From Tragulus kanchil (Eukaryota > Chordata > Mammalia > Artiodactyla > Tragulidae), in the NCBI GenBank assembly GCA_022376925.1, contig JAIOJX010000005.1, forward strand, positions 158,735,501 through 158,799,500: DNA of 64,000 bases. Reading direction: 5' to 3'. Of the stretch, positions 24,773-37,350 are shown piece after piece. Position numbers and translations under genes: made by a program. The notes under the pieces are model-generated. The model worked only from the letters and a program-made list of their open reading frames with translations, was not told the origin of the DNA and searched no databases. Numbering within the stretch: position 1 is the first letter of the stretch; every line of letters starts with the position of its first letter.

Positions 24773-26084
24773 AGATTACTTCACACCTCACCTAATGTTT
24801 CCAAAATACATACTGAACTTAACTTTTAAGAAACAAGTTTTATTACCTCCCACACAGTTTATTTCTACACCATTGGGGAGAGAGGAGAATAGAGAGAGAG
24901 AATATATCTATCCAATGTCTTCAGCAACACAGATATACTTCAAAAATATAACAATACAGTTGGAAAGACTTCAGAAAAGACATCTGAGTATTTAAAGGGA
25001 TGAAAGTGCAGGCTAAAAAGACGTTCTAGAAAAAGTGAAGTTGAGTAAGGAAGATTAAATCTATAAAATAAAGCAAAATATCAGACAGATGAGTGCAATG
25101 TTGTCTACCACAACCTTAAGACCATAAGGACAAATCAAAGCACCTCTTAAAATCAAAGATGTTAGAAGTTCAAGCTTTGTGTTTTGTTTTTTTTTTTAAA
25201 TATAACCTAAAAACAAATTGTTAGTGGAAGAGAATTTTTTAAAAAAATTATAAATAGATGCAAGAAAAGTTTCTTAATTCACGATTACTGGCTTCTTGGA
25301 TCATTAACAGTTGTTGTTAATTTTGGATACACACAGAATATAATATCAGAAATTTTCCATGAAAAGCACCTTGGTACCATGCTGCACAGGAACACTGCTG
25401 AGAGGGACAATGTGATGAACAGGCACTAGTTAAATTCTTGCAGCACTCCTAAGCAGTGCAGGAGTCCCAATCATCATCCACCTGGACCACTCTTGCAGCA
25501 TGACTCCACTGCCACCCTCCTCGCTGCACTATCCCTTCTCTTGGTTTCAGAGACCCTACACTGACCTGATTTCTCTTCTGTCCATCCATCTCCCTTTCCA
25601 AGTTCCTCTTACTTTACTTGTGTATCTCAGGGTTCCATCCTCAGATGTCTTCTCATTCTGTACAACTGGATGCCAAAAGGAAAGTGATAAACCAGGGAAA
25701 CAGGCAAGGGATAAGGAAAAAAGAATGAACAGCACAAATCCCACCTCAGACCCCTGAACAAGAGCTGGGAGAAGCTGCAGTGCTATGATTTTTAGGAAAG
25801 ACTCCCCAAACAATGGTGACAACCCCATTTTTACTCCAGAGAGAACCGCGGGTCTAACAACACTTCCTGTTTACCTGGGGCTGTAGCTGTGACCTAAGCA
25901 CTCATGTAGTCCTAAATGGTGGCCCTAAACTTTGAACATCTAAAGCATTTCCACAGCTGGATGGTCCGTAGGTCCTAAAATTCAATATACCTGACATCAT
26001 TTCTGTAGCGTGCCAGCAGTAGTAGTAGTAGTAACAGAAATAATAATAATACCCATCAAGAATTTATATATTCAGAATACACAA
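24773..26084. other. Unassigned intronic sequence
   Basis: No gene is recognised. From 25269 it is the first unit of duplication I. An AGT/AAT triplet microsatellite lies near 26021-26052. The frames of 85-90 codons appear only in chance positions and show no family match. Confidence 0.45.
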
Positions 26085-26340
26085 AGAACCCCTGCAAATG
26101 AAGGAAAGAGTAGACAACACAATAGAAAAATAAACAAAAGGTTTGAATAGACACTTATTAACAAATTTTAGCCAAATGGCCAACAAAGAAAGACGCTCAG
26201 TTTCATCAGTAATCGGGGAAACACAAATCAAAATCATACTGCTGAAACCCTACACACAACTAAGCTGAAAGAGATAGTATTGATGTCTCTTTACAATATC
26301 AAGTATTCACAAAGATGTGCGTGTGGGAAGTTGCTTCAGT
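26085..26340 (+). mobile_element. Old L1 fragment
   Basis: ACAAAGAACCCCTGCAAATG, ATGGCCAACAAAGAAAGACG and CACAAATCAAAATCATACTG correspond to the ORF2 3' portion of an old L1. It is duplicated at 27165-27400. Confidence 0.75.
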
Positions 26341-27164
26341 AGTGTCTGTTTCTTAATTCACGATTACTGGCTTCTATGGATCATTAACAGTTGTTGTTAA
26401 TTTTGGATACACACAGAATATAATATCAGAAATTTTCCATGAAAAGCACCTTGGTACCATGCTGCACAGGAACACTGCTGAGAGGGACAATGTGATGAAC
26501 AGGCACTAGTTAAATTCTTGCAGCACTCCTAAGCAGTGCAGGAGTCCCAATCATCATCCACCTGGACCACTCTTGCAGCATGACTCCACTGCCACCCTCC
26601 TCGCTGCACTATCCCTTCTCTTGGTTTCAGAGACCCTACACTGACCTGATTTCTCTTCTGTCCATCCATCTCCCTTTCCAAGTTCCTCTTACTTTACTTG
26701 TGTATCTCAGGGTTCCATCCTCAGATGTCTTCTCATTCTGTACAACTGGATGCCAAAAGGAAAGTGATAAACCAGGGAAACAGGCAAGGGATAAGGAAAA
26801 AAGAATGAACAGCACAAATCCCACCTCAGACCCCTGAACAAGAGCTGGGAGAAGCTGCAGTGCTATGATTTTTAGGAAAGACTCCCCAAACAATGGTGAC
26901 AACCCCATTTTTACTCCAGAGAGAACCGCGGGTCTAACAACACTTCCTGTTTACCTGGGGCTGTAGCTGTGACCTAAGCACTCATGTAGTCCTAAATGGT
27001 GGCCCTAAACTTTGAACATCTAAAGCATTTCCACAGCTGGATGGTCCGTAGGTCCTAAAATTCAATATACCTGACATCATTTCTGTAGCGTGCAGCAGTA
27101 GTAGTAGTAGTAACAGAAATAATAATAATACCCATCAAGAATTTATATATTCAGAATACACAAA

Positions 27165-27400
27165 GAACCCCTGCAAATGAAGGAAAGAGTAGACAACACA
27201 ATAGAAAAATAAACAAAAGGTTTGAATAGACACTTATTAACAAATTTTAGCCAAATGGCCAACAAAGAAAGACGCTCAGTTTCATCAGTAATCGGGGAAA
27301 CACAAATCAAAATCATACTGCTGAAACCCTACACACAACTAAGCTGAAAGAGATAGTATTGATGTCTCTTTACAATATCAAGTATTCACAAAGATGTGCG
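27165..27400 (+). mobile_element. Old L1 fragment, assembly duplicate
   Basis: Copy of 26085-26340 in duplication I. Confidence 0.74.
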
Positions 27401-27512
27401 TGTGGGAAGTTGCTTCAGTAGTGTCTGATTCTGTGACCCCATGGACTGTAGCCCACCAGGCTCCTTTGTCCATGGGATTCTCAAAACAAGACTACTGGAG
27501 TGGGTTGCTGAT
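27401..27512 (-). mobile_element. Bov-A SINE fragment
   Basis: GTTGCTTCAGTAGTGTCTGA, CCCATGGACTGTAGCCCACC and CTACTGGAGTGGGTTGC are the reverse complement of the Bov-A end. It is inserted in an L1 relic. Confidence 0.85.
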
Positions 27513-29640
27513 GAAGATGTGAAATAACCAAAATTCTTATATAGATGACAGTAAACTGACACAACCACTTTAGAAAACTGGCAGTATCTGCTAATTTAAA
27601 AAAAATCTTATAATCCAACAACTCTACTGCTGGGTGGAAATGCAGAATTAATGACTGCTTACATCTACCAAAAGATATGTTCACAGCAGCATTTTCCAGA
27701 GTATCCCCCACTCTAAAAAGTAGAACAGATAAATTATGTTAGCATACAATGGAATATCAAAGTGGTGAAAAATCTTAACTCCTCTTGCACAAATGTAGAT
27801 GATCCTCAGAGTTACAATGCTGAGGGAAAGAAGCCAAACACAGAAGAGTAACTTCCATATGATTGTATCTACACAGAATTCAAACACAGGCAAACCTAAT
27901 CAGAATAAACAGGGGGGCTTCCCTGGTGGTCCAGTGGGTAAAGGCACCGCCTTGCAGTGCAAGGGGCACCAGTTCAATCCCTGGACTGGGAAGATCCCAC
28001 ATGCCGCAGAGCGGCTGGACCCATGTGTGCAATTACCAAGCCGGAGCTCTGGAGCGCATGGGCTCAGAGCAGGTGCTCTGCGACAACAGAGGCCACCGCG
28101 ATGGGAGGCCCACAGGGCCAAAGAACAAAGATGGATGAAACCAGATAAATGAAAGACCAATAGTAGTGGCCCGCCTGTCCCCCTCCCTCCCCAACCCGCA
28201 CCTCTCCCCCCCAAAAAAAAAATAAACAGGGGTTATCGACTAGAGTGGGGCACAAGGAGACGTCTGCTGGGGTACCAGAAGTGTGGTAACTGTATGTCAG
28301 TCTGGGGAGGTGGTGGTTACATAAAACACGGCCGTAAGACTCAGACACCTCACCAAAGAAGACATACGAATGGGAAATAAGCAACTGAAAAGACGCTCAA
28401 CATCATTTATCATAAGGAAATTGCAAATTAAAACAAGACAACCAAAATACACCTCTCAGAACGGCCAAAATCCTAAACAATGACAACATCAAATGCTGGT
28501 AAGGATACCGAGCAACAGAACCTTCCATTTAACCCTGACAGGAATGCAAAATGGTACAGCCACTTTGGAAAAACAGTTTGCAGTTCCTTCCAAACTAAAC
28601 ATTCAAACTAAACATACTCTTATCATACATACCAGCCATCACACTCCTTGGCATTCACCAATTCGAAAACTTTCGTCCACAAAAAAACCTGCACACAAAT
28701 GGTTATTAACAACTTTGTTTATAATTGCTAAAACTTGGAAGCTATCAAGATGTCCTTCAGTCCATTTGGGTAAATGGGTAAGTTAATACATCCAAACACT
28801 GGAGTATCATTCGGTGCGGAAGAGAAATAGGCTTTCAAGCATACTCCTGAGCAAAAGAAGCCAATCTAAAAATGCTATGAACTGTACTATTCCAACTAGT
28901 ACATGACATTTTGAAAAAAGCTAAATCATGCAGACAATAAAAAGATCAGAGATTGCTAGAAAACAGAGAAATGAACAGGCATAACACAGAGGATTTTCTG
29001 GACAGTGAAACCATCCTACATGCTACCATAAAGGCTCTTACATGTCACCATACACTTTCCAAAACCCCCAGAATGTAAAACCACCAGAAATGAAGCCTAA
29101 TGCAAACTAGGACTTTGAGTAGCAATGAGGTGGAAGTGTACTTTCCTGGACGGTAACCAGTATCCCACTCTCGTGGGAGATGCTGCACTGAGGGACGCTG
29201 AGGGGGTGGGAAGAAGGGGACAAAGGGTACAGAGGAAGTCTCCGTATCTCCTACTCAATTCTGCTCTGAATCTAAAGCTGCTCTTAAAAATTATGTATTT
29301 TTTAATTCATCAAAGTGTACACTTGAGATGTATGCCATAAATGAAGTTATGCCTCAGTTAAAAAGTAGAAGAACATTTAAGAAGAAAAAAATTTTTAAGT
29401 AACCTACGACATTAGAAGTCAGGATGGTGATTATCCTTGAGGAGGGGCAGGGACTGGAAGAGGGCAGGAGGAATGCTTCTTAAGGATGGGAAAGCTATTG
29501 CTTGATACAAAAGTAATGGTTACATTTGGGAACATTCACTTTGTGAAAATTCATTTCACTGAACACTTAAGATTCACACATTTTTCACTACGAATGTTAT
29601 GCTTCAGTAAAATATTTACATTAAAAAACAGTAAAATAAA
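27513..29640 (+). mobile_element. Mosaic of old L1 3' fragments
   Basis: Several decayed L1M-type pieces lie here: 27513-27903 (ATGGAATATCAAAGTGGTGA), 28340-28830 (ACGAATGGGAAATAAGCAAC, TGTCCTTCAGTCCATTTGGG) and 28830-29370 with a 3' UTR-like end (AGTGTACACTTGAGATG). The young SINE at 27916-28220 interrupts them. No intact frame remains. Confidence 0.72.
27916..28220 (+). mobile_element. Young CHR-1-like SINE, copy 3
   Basis: Full-length element with a perfect 12-base target duplication AATAAACAGGGG (27904-27915 and 28221-28232). The palindrome has decayed to GCGCATGGGC. Confidence 0.9.
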
Positions 29641-30612
29641 AGGAAAAAATATAAACAAGTGGGACGACATCAAACTAAAAAACTGCTTCTGCACAGCCAT
29701 AGAAAGCAATAACAAAATGAAAAGGCAATCTACAGATAGGAGAAAATATTTGCAAATCATATATCTGATAAGGAGTTAACATTCAAAATATATAAAGGAC
29801 TCAATACCAAAAACACAATTCAATTAAAAAAATCTGAGCATTTTTCCAAAGAAGACACATGGTCAAAAGGAGTATGAAAAGATGCTCTTTATCACTAATT
29901 ATCAGGGAAATGCAAGTCAAAATCACAATGTGCTATCAGCTCACACCATTTAGAACTGCCTTTATCACAAAGACAAGAAATAGCAAATGTTGGCAAGGAT
30001 GTGGAAAAAAGGGAACTTTGTGCACTGTTTATGGGAATGTAAACTGGGGCAGCCACTCTAGAAAACACTATGAGGGGGATGGTTCCTCAAAAAATTTAAA
30101 AACTTATCTACCATATGATCCAGCATTTCCACTTCTGAGTATTTTTCCAGAAAGAATGAAAATACTAATTCAAAAAGATATGCACTCCGTGTTCACTGCA
30201 GCGTTACTTAAAATCGCCAAGCCACAGAAACCACCTAAGCTGTTTTACATATACACACCCCCCTACATTTTCTTTGTTCATTTATCCATTGATGAATACA
30301 TACACACACATAGACACAAAGGAATGAAATCTTGCCAACATGAATAGACCGCAAGGGCATCATAGTAAATGAAAATAAGTCAGACAAAAAAGACAAATAC
30401 TGTATGTTCTTACATACTTGTGAAATCCTTAAGGGAAAAAAGGTAACACAGAGTATAGACTGGCAGTGTGGTGGTAGAGGAAACAAGGGGTGGGAGAAAT
30501 TAGTGTGGAGGGCAAAAGGTACAAATTTCCAGTTATCAAATAAATGTCATGGGAATGTACTATACAACACGGTAATTACAGTTAGTAATACTGCATTACA
30601 TATTTCATATCA
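29641..30612 (+). mobile_element. L1 ORF2 3' end and 3' UTR, first copy
   Basis: GACGACATCAAACTAAAAAA, GGCAAGGATGTGGAAAAAAG and CTACCATATGATCCAGCATT are decayed L1 ORF2, followed by 3' UTR-like sequence. Carried twice by duplication J. Confidence 0.85.
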
Positions 30613-30779
30613 GAATGAAATGCGGAGTCCTGGGTTGGGAAGATCCCCTGGAGGAGGGCAAGACAACCCACTCCAGTGTTTCTGTCTAAGGGACAGAGAA
30701 GTGAACACTAAATTCACACATTTTCACTACGAATGTTATGCTTCAGTAAAATATTTACATTAAAAAACAGTAAAATAAA

Positions 30780-31752
30780 AGGAAAAAATATAAACAAGTG
30801 GGACGACATCAAACTAAAAAACTGCTTCTGCACAGCCATAGAAAGCAATAACAAAATGAAAAGGCAATCTACAGATAGGAGAAAATATTTGCAAATCATA
30901 TATCTGATAAGGAGTTAACATTCAAAATATATAAAGGACTCAATACCAAAAACACAATTCAATTAAAAAAATCTGAGCATTTTTCCAAAGAAGACACATG
31001 GTCAAAAGGAGTATGAAAAGATGCTCTTTATCACTAATTATCAGGGAAATGCAAGTCAAAATCACAATGTGCTATCAGCTCACACCATTTAGAACTGCCT
31101 TTATCACAAAGACAAGAAATAGCAAATGTTGGCAAGGATGTGGAAAAAAGGGAACTTTGTGCACTGTTTATGGGAATGTAAACTGGGGCAGCCACTCTAG
31201 AAAACACTATGAGGGGGATGGTTCCTCAAAAAATTTAAAAACTTATCTACCATATGATCCAGCATTTCCACTTCTGAGTATTTTTCCAGAAAGAATGAAA
31301 ATACTAATTCAAAAAGATATGCACTCCGTGTTCACTGCAGCGTTACTTAAAATCGCCAAGCCACAGAAACCACCTAAGCTGTTTTACATATACACACCCC
31401 CCTACATTTTCTTTGTTCATTTATCCATTGATGAATACATACACACACATAGACACAAAGGAATGAAATCTTGCCAACATGAATAGACCGCAAGGGCATC
31501 ATAGTAAATGAAAATAAGTCAGACAAAAAAGACAAATACTGTATGTTCTTACATACTTGTGAAATCCTTAAGGGAAAAAAGGTAACACAGAGTATAGACT
31601 GGCAGTGTGGTGGTAGAGGAAACAAGGGGTGGGAGAAATTAGTGTGGAGGGCAAAAGGTACAAATTTCCAGTTATCAAATAAATGTCATGGGAATGTACT
31701 ATACAACACGGTAATTACAGTTAGTAATACTGCATTACATATTTCATATCAG
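30780..31752 (+). mobile_element. L1 ORF2 3' end and 3' UTR, assembly duplicate
   Basis: Copy of 29641-30612 in duplication J; it continues into the SINE and then the rest of the L1 3' UTR. Confidence 0.84.
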
Positions 31753-31908
31753 AATGAAATGCGGAGTCCTGGGTTGGGAAGATCCCCTGGAGGAGGGCAA
31801 GACAACCCACTCCAGTGTTTCTGTCTGGAAGATCCCCAGGGACAGAGAAGCCTGGCATGCTGCAGTCCACGGGGTCACAAAGAGCTGGACAAGACTGAGC
31901 AACTAGGG
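31753..31908 (+). mobile_element. Bov-A SINE inside the L1 3' UTR
   Basis: GGAAGATCCCCTGGAGGAGG, CACTCCAGTGTTTCTGTCTG and GAGCTGGACAAGACTGAGCA identify a Bov-A unit. A truncated version lies at 30614-30700 and a third copy at 32880-33036, both from duplications J and K. Confidence 0.85.
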
Positions 31909-31910
31909 AC

Positions 31911-32110
31911 ACTGCATATTTGTCTGCAAGTTGCTAAGAGGTAGACCCTAAAAGTTCTCATCACAAGAGAAAAAGTTTTCTAAGTACATGTGATAGATGT
32001 TCACTACACTTACTGGAGATCATTATACAAAATCTACAAATATCAAATATAATGTTGTACACCTGAAACTAATGTCACTTCAATTATATCACAACTTTAA
32101 AATATGATAA
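31911..32110 (+). mobile_element. L1 3' UTR after the Bov-A insertion
   Basis: TAAAAGTTCTCATCACAAGA and AATGTTGTACACCTGAAACT are the classic L1M 3' UTR end. It is repeated at 33038-33237 by duplication K. Confidence 0.83.
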
Positions 32111-32159
32111 ATGTATACTGACATGCTATCTAATTCATCAAACTGCATACTCCACTTTT

Positions 32160-32467
32160 TTTTTTTTTTTGGCGGGGGGCGCGGGTTGGGGAGGGAGGGG
32201 GGCAGGTGGGCCACTTCTATTGGTCTTTCATTTATCTAGTTTCATCCATCTTTGTTCTTTGGCCCACGTGGGTCTCCCATCACAGTGGCCTCTGTTGTCG
32301 CAGAACACCGGCTCTGGGCGCATGCGCTCCAGAGCTCCGGCTCGGTAATTGGACACATGGGTCCAGCCGCTCCGCAGCACATGGGATCTTCCCAAGCCAG
32401 GGATCGAACCAGCACCCCATGCACTGCAAGGCGGTGTCCTTACCCACTGGACCACCAGGGAAGCCCC
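32160..32467 (-). mobile_element. Young CHR-1-like SINE, copy 4
   Basis: Reverse orientation, with a poly-T start and a head ending CCACCAGGGAAGCCC. A perfect 14-base target duplication CATACTCCACTTTT lies at 32146-32159 and 32468-32481. The palindrome GCGCATGCGC is intact at 32318-32327. Confidence 0.92.
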
Positions 32468-33286
32468 CATACTCCACTTTTCTAAAGCTAATCATCCCCT
32501 TCCCATAACCTGCTTGTCATCTTCCAGATGGAATCACTTCAACTTAAGAACTTTCGAAGTATAAACTTACTTCTACCAATCCAGACTTCACACACAACTG
32601 ACAGATGCATTAGAGGTTGCTTCTACAATTTCGCATTGGACTTACAAATAAATGGATTCACAAACGACCTTTCAAAAACTCACCAGTATGTAGGCAAAAC
32701 TTCCATAACCACTATACAGGACTGACCGTCTTTCACCAGCTGTCAGACTTCCGGGGTGGGAGAAATTAGTGTGGAGGGCAAAAGGTACAAATTTCCAGTT
32801 ATCAAATAAATGTCATGGGAATGTACTATACAACACGGTAATTACAGTTAGTAATACTGCATTACATATTTCATATCAGAATGAAATGCGGAGTCCTGGG
32901 TTGGGAAGATCCCCTGGAGGAGGGCAAGACAACCCACTCCAGTGTTTCTGTCTGGAAGATCCCCAGGGACAGAGAAGCCTGGCATGCTGCAGTCCACGGG
33001 GTCACAAAGAGCTGGACAAGACTGAGCAACTAGGGACACTGCATATTTGTCTGCAAGTTGCTAAGAGGTAGACCCTAAAAGTTCTCATCACAAGAGAAAA
33101 AGTTTTCTAAGTACATGTGATAGATGTTCACTACACTTACTGGAGATCATTATACAAAATCTACAAATATCAAATATAATGTTGTACACCTGAAACTAAT
33201 GTCACTTCAATTATATCACAACTTTAAAATATGATAAATGTATACTGACATGCTATCTAATTCATCAAACTGCATACTCCACTTTT

Positions 33287-33587
33287 GTTTTTTTGGCGGT
33301 GGCGAGTTGGGGAGGGAGGGGACAGATGGGCCACTTCTATTGGTCTTTCATTTATCTAGTTTCATCCATCTTTGTTCTTTGGCCCACGTGGGTCTCCCAT
33401 CACAGTGGCCTCTGTTGTCGCAGAACACCGGCTCTGGGCGCATGCGCTCCAGAGCTCCGGCTCGGTAATTGGACACATGGGTCCAGCCGCTCCGCAGCAC
33501 ATGGGATCTTCCCAAGCCAGGGATCGAACCAGCACCCCATGCACTGCAAGGCGGTGTCCTTACCCACTGGACCACCAGGGAAGCCCC
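33287..33587 (-). mobile_element. Young CHR-1-like SINE, assembly duplicate of copy 4
   Basis: Same target duplication (33273-33286 and 33588-33601) and body as copy 4. The homopolymer-rich tail end differs by about seven bases. Carried by duplication K. Confidence 0.9.
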
Positions 33588-33984
33588 CATACTCCACTTT
33601 TCTAAAGCTAATCATCCCCTTCCCATAACCTGCTTGTCATCTTCCAGATGGAATCACTTCAACTTAAGAACTTTCGAAGTATAAACTTACTTCTACCAAT
33701 CCAGACTTCACACACAACTGACAGATGCATTAGAGGTTGCTTCTACAATTTCGCATTGGACTTACAAATAAATGGATTCACAAACGACCTTTCAAAAACT
33801 CACCAGTATGTAGGCAAAACTTCCATAACCACTATACAGGACTGACCGTCTTTCACCAGCTGTCAGACGTCTTGTTGCCTTTTTTTCCTTTCCACACCCC
33901 CCACCCCATCCCGCATCCAATGTCTCTGCTCTTACACTCAAGCCCTCCTCTTCAGTCCCCACTATCCCTATGGCGCTATGCAGT

Positions 33985-34333
33985 GAAACATTAATGCCTC
34001 CCCAGTATTCATACATTATTCCTAATGCCCAATGTGATGGTGTTTGGAGGTGGGGCCTTTTTGGAAAGCAGTCAGATCATGAGGGCTCTGCTTATATCAT
34101 AGATCAGTACCCTTTTAAAAAAGCCCTGAAGAGCAGTCCCTCACCCCTTCCACCATGGAACGTTATGAGAAGACAAACAATAATGAGGAAGCTGGCTCTC
34201 ACCAGACCCCAAATCCACTGGTGCCATGATCTTCAACTTTCAGCCTCTAGGACAAGCAAGAAATAAACGTCTGTTGTTTATAAGCCACCAGTCTATGGCA
34301 TTTTGTTATCACAGTCCAAATGGACTAAAATAA
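33985..34333 (+). mobile_element. MLT1-type MaLR LTR fragment
   Basis: CCCAATGTGATGGTGTTTGG, GAGGTGGGGCCTTTTTGG, CACCCCTTCCACCATGGAAC, AATAAACGTCTGTTGTTTAT and AAGCCACCAGTCTATGGCAT are the familiar LTR pattern of ERVL-MaLR elements. The AATAAA is its polyadenylation signal. Old and decayed. Confidence 0.8.
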
Positions 34334-34559
34334 AATATCCAAGTTTCAGCCTACATTTGTTCACAGCTCTCCTACTAGAGTTGCTGTATCTAAGGTTCAC
34401 AGACTCCATAGCCCACAGGTAGAAGTGTATTTAGATCTAACTGGTTTCCTTTGTAATTATGTTTCACTATATGCATTATCTTAAAAAGGGGTCCAGAGGC
34501 TTCACCAGATCACCAAAGAGATCCATAGCCCAAAAAAGGTTTAAGTGCTCTAACTAGAT

Positions 34560-34665
34560 TCTGCTTCCATGCTTATACCTTCCAATTCTCCTCCACACTG
34601 CTGCCAGGGTCAATTTTTTTGAAACATAAACATCATCTGTCATCCAACTTAGAAGTCCTTGAATG
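34560..34665 (+). mobile_element. L2 LINE fragment, left part
   Basis: CTCCACACTGCTGCCAGGGT and AGAAGTCCTTGAATGG follow the L2 consensus pattern, which resumes after the inserted LTR at 35262. Confidence 0.72.
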
Positions 34666-34669
34666 GTAC

Positions 34670-35257
34670 TGATAGGGACAGAGTAGAACAGGTAGGTGGT
34701 TGTAGAGTCCTAGTAGGGGATGGTAGGCAGAAGGGTGAAACCTGAGAAAGGCTTGGGAGGCCAGTGAGTTGATGATAACTCAGGAGAGCTGCTCCTTGTT
34801 CAGTGAAGCAGGTTTGACTGGGTATAAACAGCTGATGAAGGAGGAGCTGGCAAAGAAGGAACTAATGATGTATGCCTTGCATCTGTGTCTACTTGAGGGG
34901 AGCGGTTTTCTACCATCCTATATATATTGCTGCCCACTCAATCAAAGGGAGAGCAGAGCAGAGCTTTCCTGCCTGCCCACTTGCATCTCTTACAAGTACC
35001 CTATCCTAATAAATCCCCTTCTTGTCTATCACTCTGCTTCTCACTGAATTCCTTCTGCATTGAGGCACAGAGAACCTGAGCCTCAATGGGTCCAAACATT
35101 GGGTGAGTGCTGGATTAAGTCCAGGCCGCGTGGGTTCAAGTCCCAGACAGAGTTTTGGCCAGGACTGAGTCCTGACTATGTGGGTTCAAGTCTCAAGCAG
35201 GATTCGATCAGGTCTGGGCCCTGGGTTTAAGTCTCAAATCGAGGTAAAACCCTTTCA
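34670..35257 (+). mobile_element. Solo LTR of a gammaretrovirus-like (ERV1-type) element
   Basis: The 588-base block begins TG and ends CA, is flanked by the 4-base duplication GTAC (34666-34669 and 35258-35261), and splits an L2 whose two halves join naturally around it. A TATATATA box near 34920 and AATAAA near 35009 suit U3 and R regions. The last 120 bases hold two to three imperfect GTGGGTTCAAGTC units. No internal viral genes are present. Confidence 0.78.
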
Positions 35258-35261
35258 GTAC

Positions 35262-35770
35262 CAATGGCTTCCAGGATAAGTTTAAACTCAACAGCCCAAA
35301 AAACAACGTTCATGAGTAGCCCCTGCTGATCCCCACAGCTTTATCCTGCCTTCCACCATAAATGCAGCTAAAATTCTGAATTGAACCCACTGTTCTCTGG
35401 ATTCGGCATGCTTTCTCACTCCTCTCTGTCTCTTCAAAAGGTGTTCCCCCCGCCTGGAAAGCTCTTCCTCACCATCTCCACGTGGTTAACTCCTGCTCAT
35501 CTCTTCCTGCCAAGCTAAGCACCAGCTCCTCAGAGAAGCCCTCCTGGCCATCCTCTGCTCCAGGCATGGTAAGTTGTCCTGTCGGTGCTCTCAAGACCTC
35601 CACAGCACCTTTCTCCAGGCGTTCTGTTCATTCACCGCCTGTCACCCCTTCCACACTGTGAGCTTACTCAGAGCAGAAGCCAGAACAGGGAATAACATGC
35701 CTCACAGAGCTCAAGGCACACAAGAGAGTACACGACAATGCTTGCTGAACAAGGCTCTGGAAAACAGCCA
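35262..35770 (+). mobile_element. L2 LINE fragment, right part
   Basis: CAATGGCTTCCAGGATAAGT, CGCCTGGAAAGCTCTTCCTC and CAGAGAAGCCCTCCTGGCCA match the familiar L2 3' pattern. Very old and interrupted. Confidence 0.75.
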
Positions 35771-36195
35771 ACCCAGTCAAAGTCCAGTCAGAAACCTCAT
35801 CAACTAACGATGTGGCCATTGGTCTGGAAATTACCATAAGTACAAATTGCCAGTTAAGGCAATAGAGTTCCGCGTCTATTAATCTGCCACCAGTGCTCCT
35901 TCATTCAAGGCTAGGAAGTTAGCCCTTAATAAATGTAACCCAGGTCAGGCACTGTGCCAAGGGGCTTGACAAGCATTAGAGCTCACTAAACCTCAAAGCA
36001 ACTCTGGGATATTCCTTCTTAAACAAAAAGAGGCAAAGAAGTATACCGTCCAAAATCAGGCACAAAGTTATAAAAACCAGGTCTTTGATTTCAAAGCCAT
36101 ACGTAGCCACTGAGCTCAGATGGTTTTCTGAAGACAAGAGATCAGCATGCCCTTCATTTTCTGGAGGCATTTTGGAAGCGCGTAGGTTGAATGAA

Positions 36196-36410
36196 GGGCT
36201 TCCCTTGTGGTTCAGTGGTAAAGAATCCACCTGCCAGTGCAGGAGACATTGGTTTGATTCCTGGGTTGGGAAGATCCCCTGGAGAAGGAAATGGCAACCC
36301 ACTCCAGTATTCTTGCCTGGGAAATCCCATGAACAGAAGAGCCTGGCAGGCTACAGTCCACGGGGCTGCAAGAGAGTAAGACATGACTTAGCGACTAAAC
36401 AACAACAAAA
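36196..36410 (+). mobile_element. Bov-tA SINE, well preserved
   Basis: GGGCTTCCCTTGTGGTTCAG, GAAGATCCCCTGGAGAAGGA, GTATTCTTGCCTGGGAAATC and GACTTAGCGACTAAACAACA are close to the Bov-tA consensus. Confidence 0.92.
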
Positions 36411-37350
36411 AGCCGACTGGATGAGAGAAGGGCCCTTCATTAGCCTCTCAACAAATAAGAATGGTCTTACGCCCCAACCAACACCACTATTAAATTCCTT
36501 AAAATTTAATGTAACTTCCCCCACATGTATTCATTGAAAACCCTTTTTTAAAAAAGAAGGGCTTGTGAGTTTCCTCCCCCAAGAACAGCAAGTCAAACAG
36601 GAACTGAGCAAAACACTGAACTCCCCACATCAGGCTTGGAGGTTGAAGAGGGAGAAGAAAAATACCTCCCAAGGCTTGGACTTGTTTGTGGCAACACCAA
36701 CAATGGGAAGAAGGCAGGGTCTCCAAGGCCTGCTGCAGAGACACCAGCCTTTTACTGGCTGAGAAGGTGCTGTGAGGTTTAGCAGAAGACTAAACGCAAT
36801 CCTGCTGCAAGCTGCTGTCACTTCCACTCAACTCAGTTTGGAATTTGCACCACCGCTCTTATCCTATGATCTTTAGCACTTTTGCTGTAAGACCCCTAGG
36901 GACTCACACCCTCCACCTCAAGAAAACAATGTTTTCTTTAATCTCCCCCCCACCCTGAGTTTCTAGAGCCCTTACAAATGTGGTCATCTCATATTCTGAC
37001 TAGAAGCTGGTGACCGAATTCCTTAACAAAAGAGTCGCATTAACGAAGTGCTCCTTCATTCAAGGCTAGGAAGTTAGCCCTTAATAAATGTAACCCAGGT
37101 CAGGCACTGTGCCAAGGGGCTTGACAAGCATTAGAGCTCACTAAACCTCAAAGCAACTCTGGGATATTCCTTCTTAAACAAAAAGAGGCAAAGAAGTATA
37201 CCGTCCAAAATCAGGCACAAAGTTATAAAACCAGGTCTTTGATTTCAAAGCCATACGTAGCCACTGAGCTCAGATGGTTTTCTGAAGACAAGAGATCAGC
37301 ATGCCCTTCATTTTCTGGAGGCATTTTGGAAGCGCTAGAGGTTGAATGAA

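Larger units (their letters stand above)
25269..27427 (+). repeat. Direct duplication I (25269-26348 and 26348-27427)
   Basis: Period about 1080 bases with no filler and only single-base differences. The second copy continues into a Bov-A SINE fragment that the first copy cuts off. Confidence 0.93.
29572..31850 (+). repeat. Direct duplication J (29572-30701 and 30711-31850)
   Basis: Offset 1139-1140 bases. The first copy ends inside a Bov-A SINE, lacking about ten bases seen in the second copy. Confidence 0.93.
31626..33868 (+). repeat. Direct duplication K (31626-32748 and 32753-33868)
   Basis: Offset 1127 falling to 1120 bases because the poly-T and G-rich start of an embedded SINE differs. 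It chains with duplication J: the block 30487-30687 recurs at 31626-31826 and 32753-32953. Confidence 0.93.

Noticed and set aside
29859..31486. Identical 162-codon frames at 29859 and 30998.
   Set aside because: Both are decayed L1 ORF2 3' sequence, present twice because of duplication J.
34769..35047. 92-codon frame at the solo LTR.
   Set aside because: It lies entirely within LTR sequence and has no protein-family features.
34670..35257. Possible endogenous retrovirus genes around the LTR.
   Set aside because: Only a single LTR with a target duplication is present; no internal region or second LTR exists.
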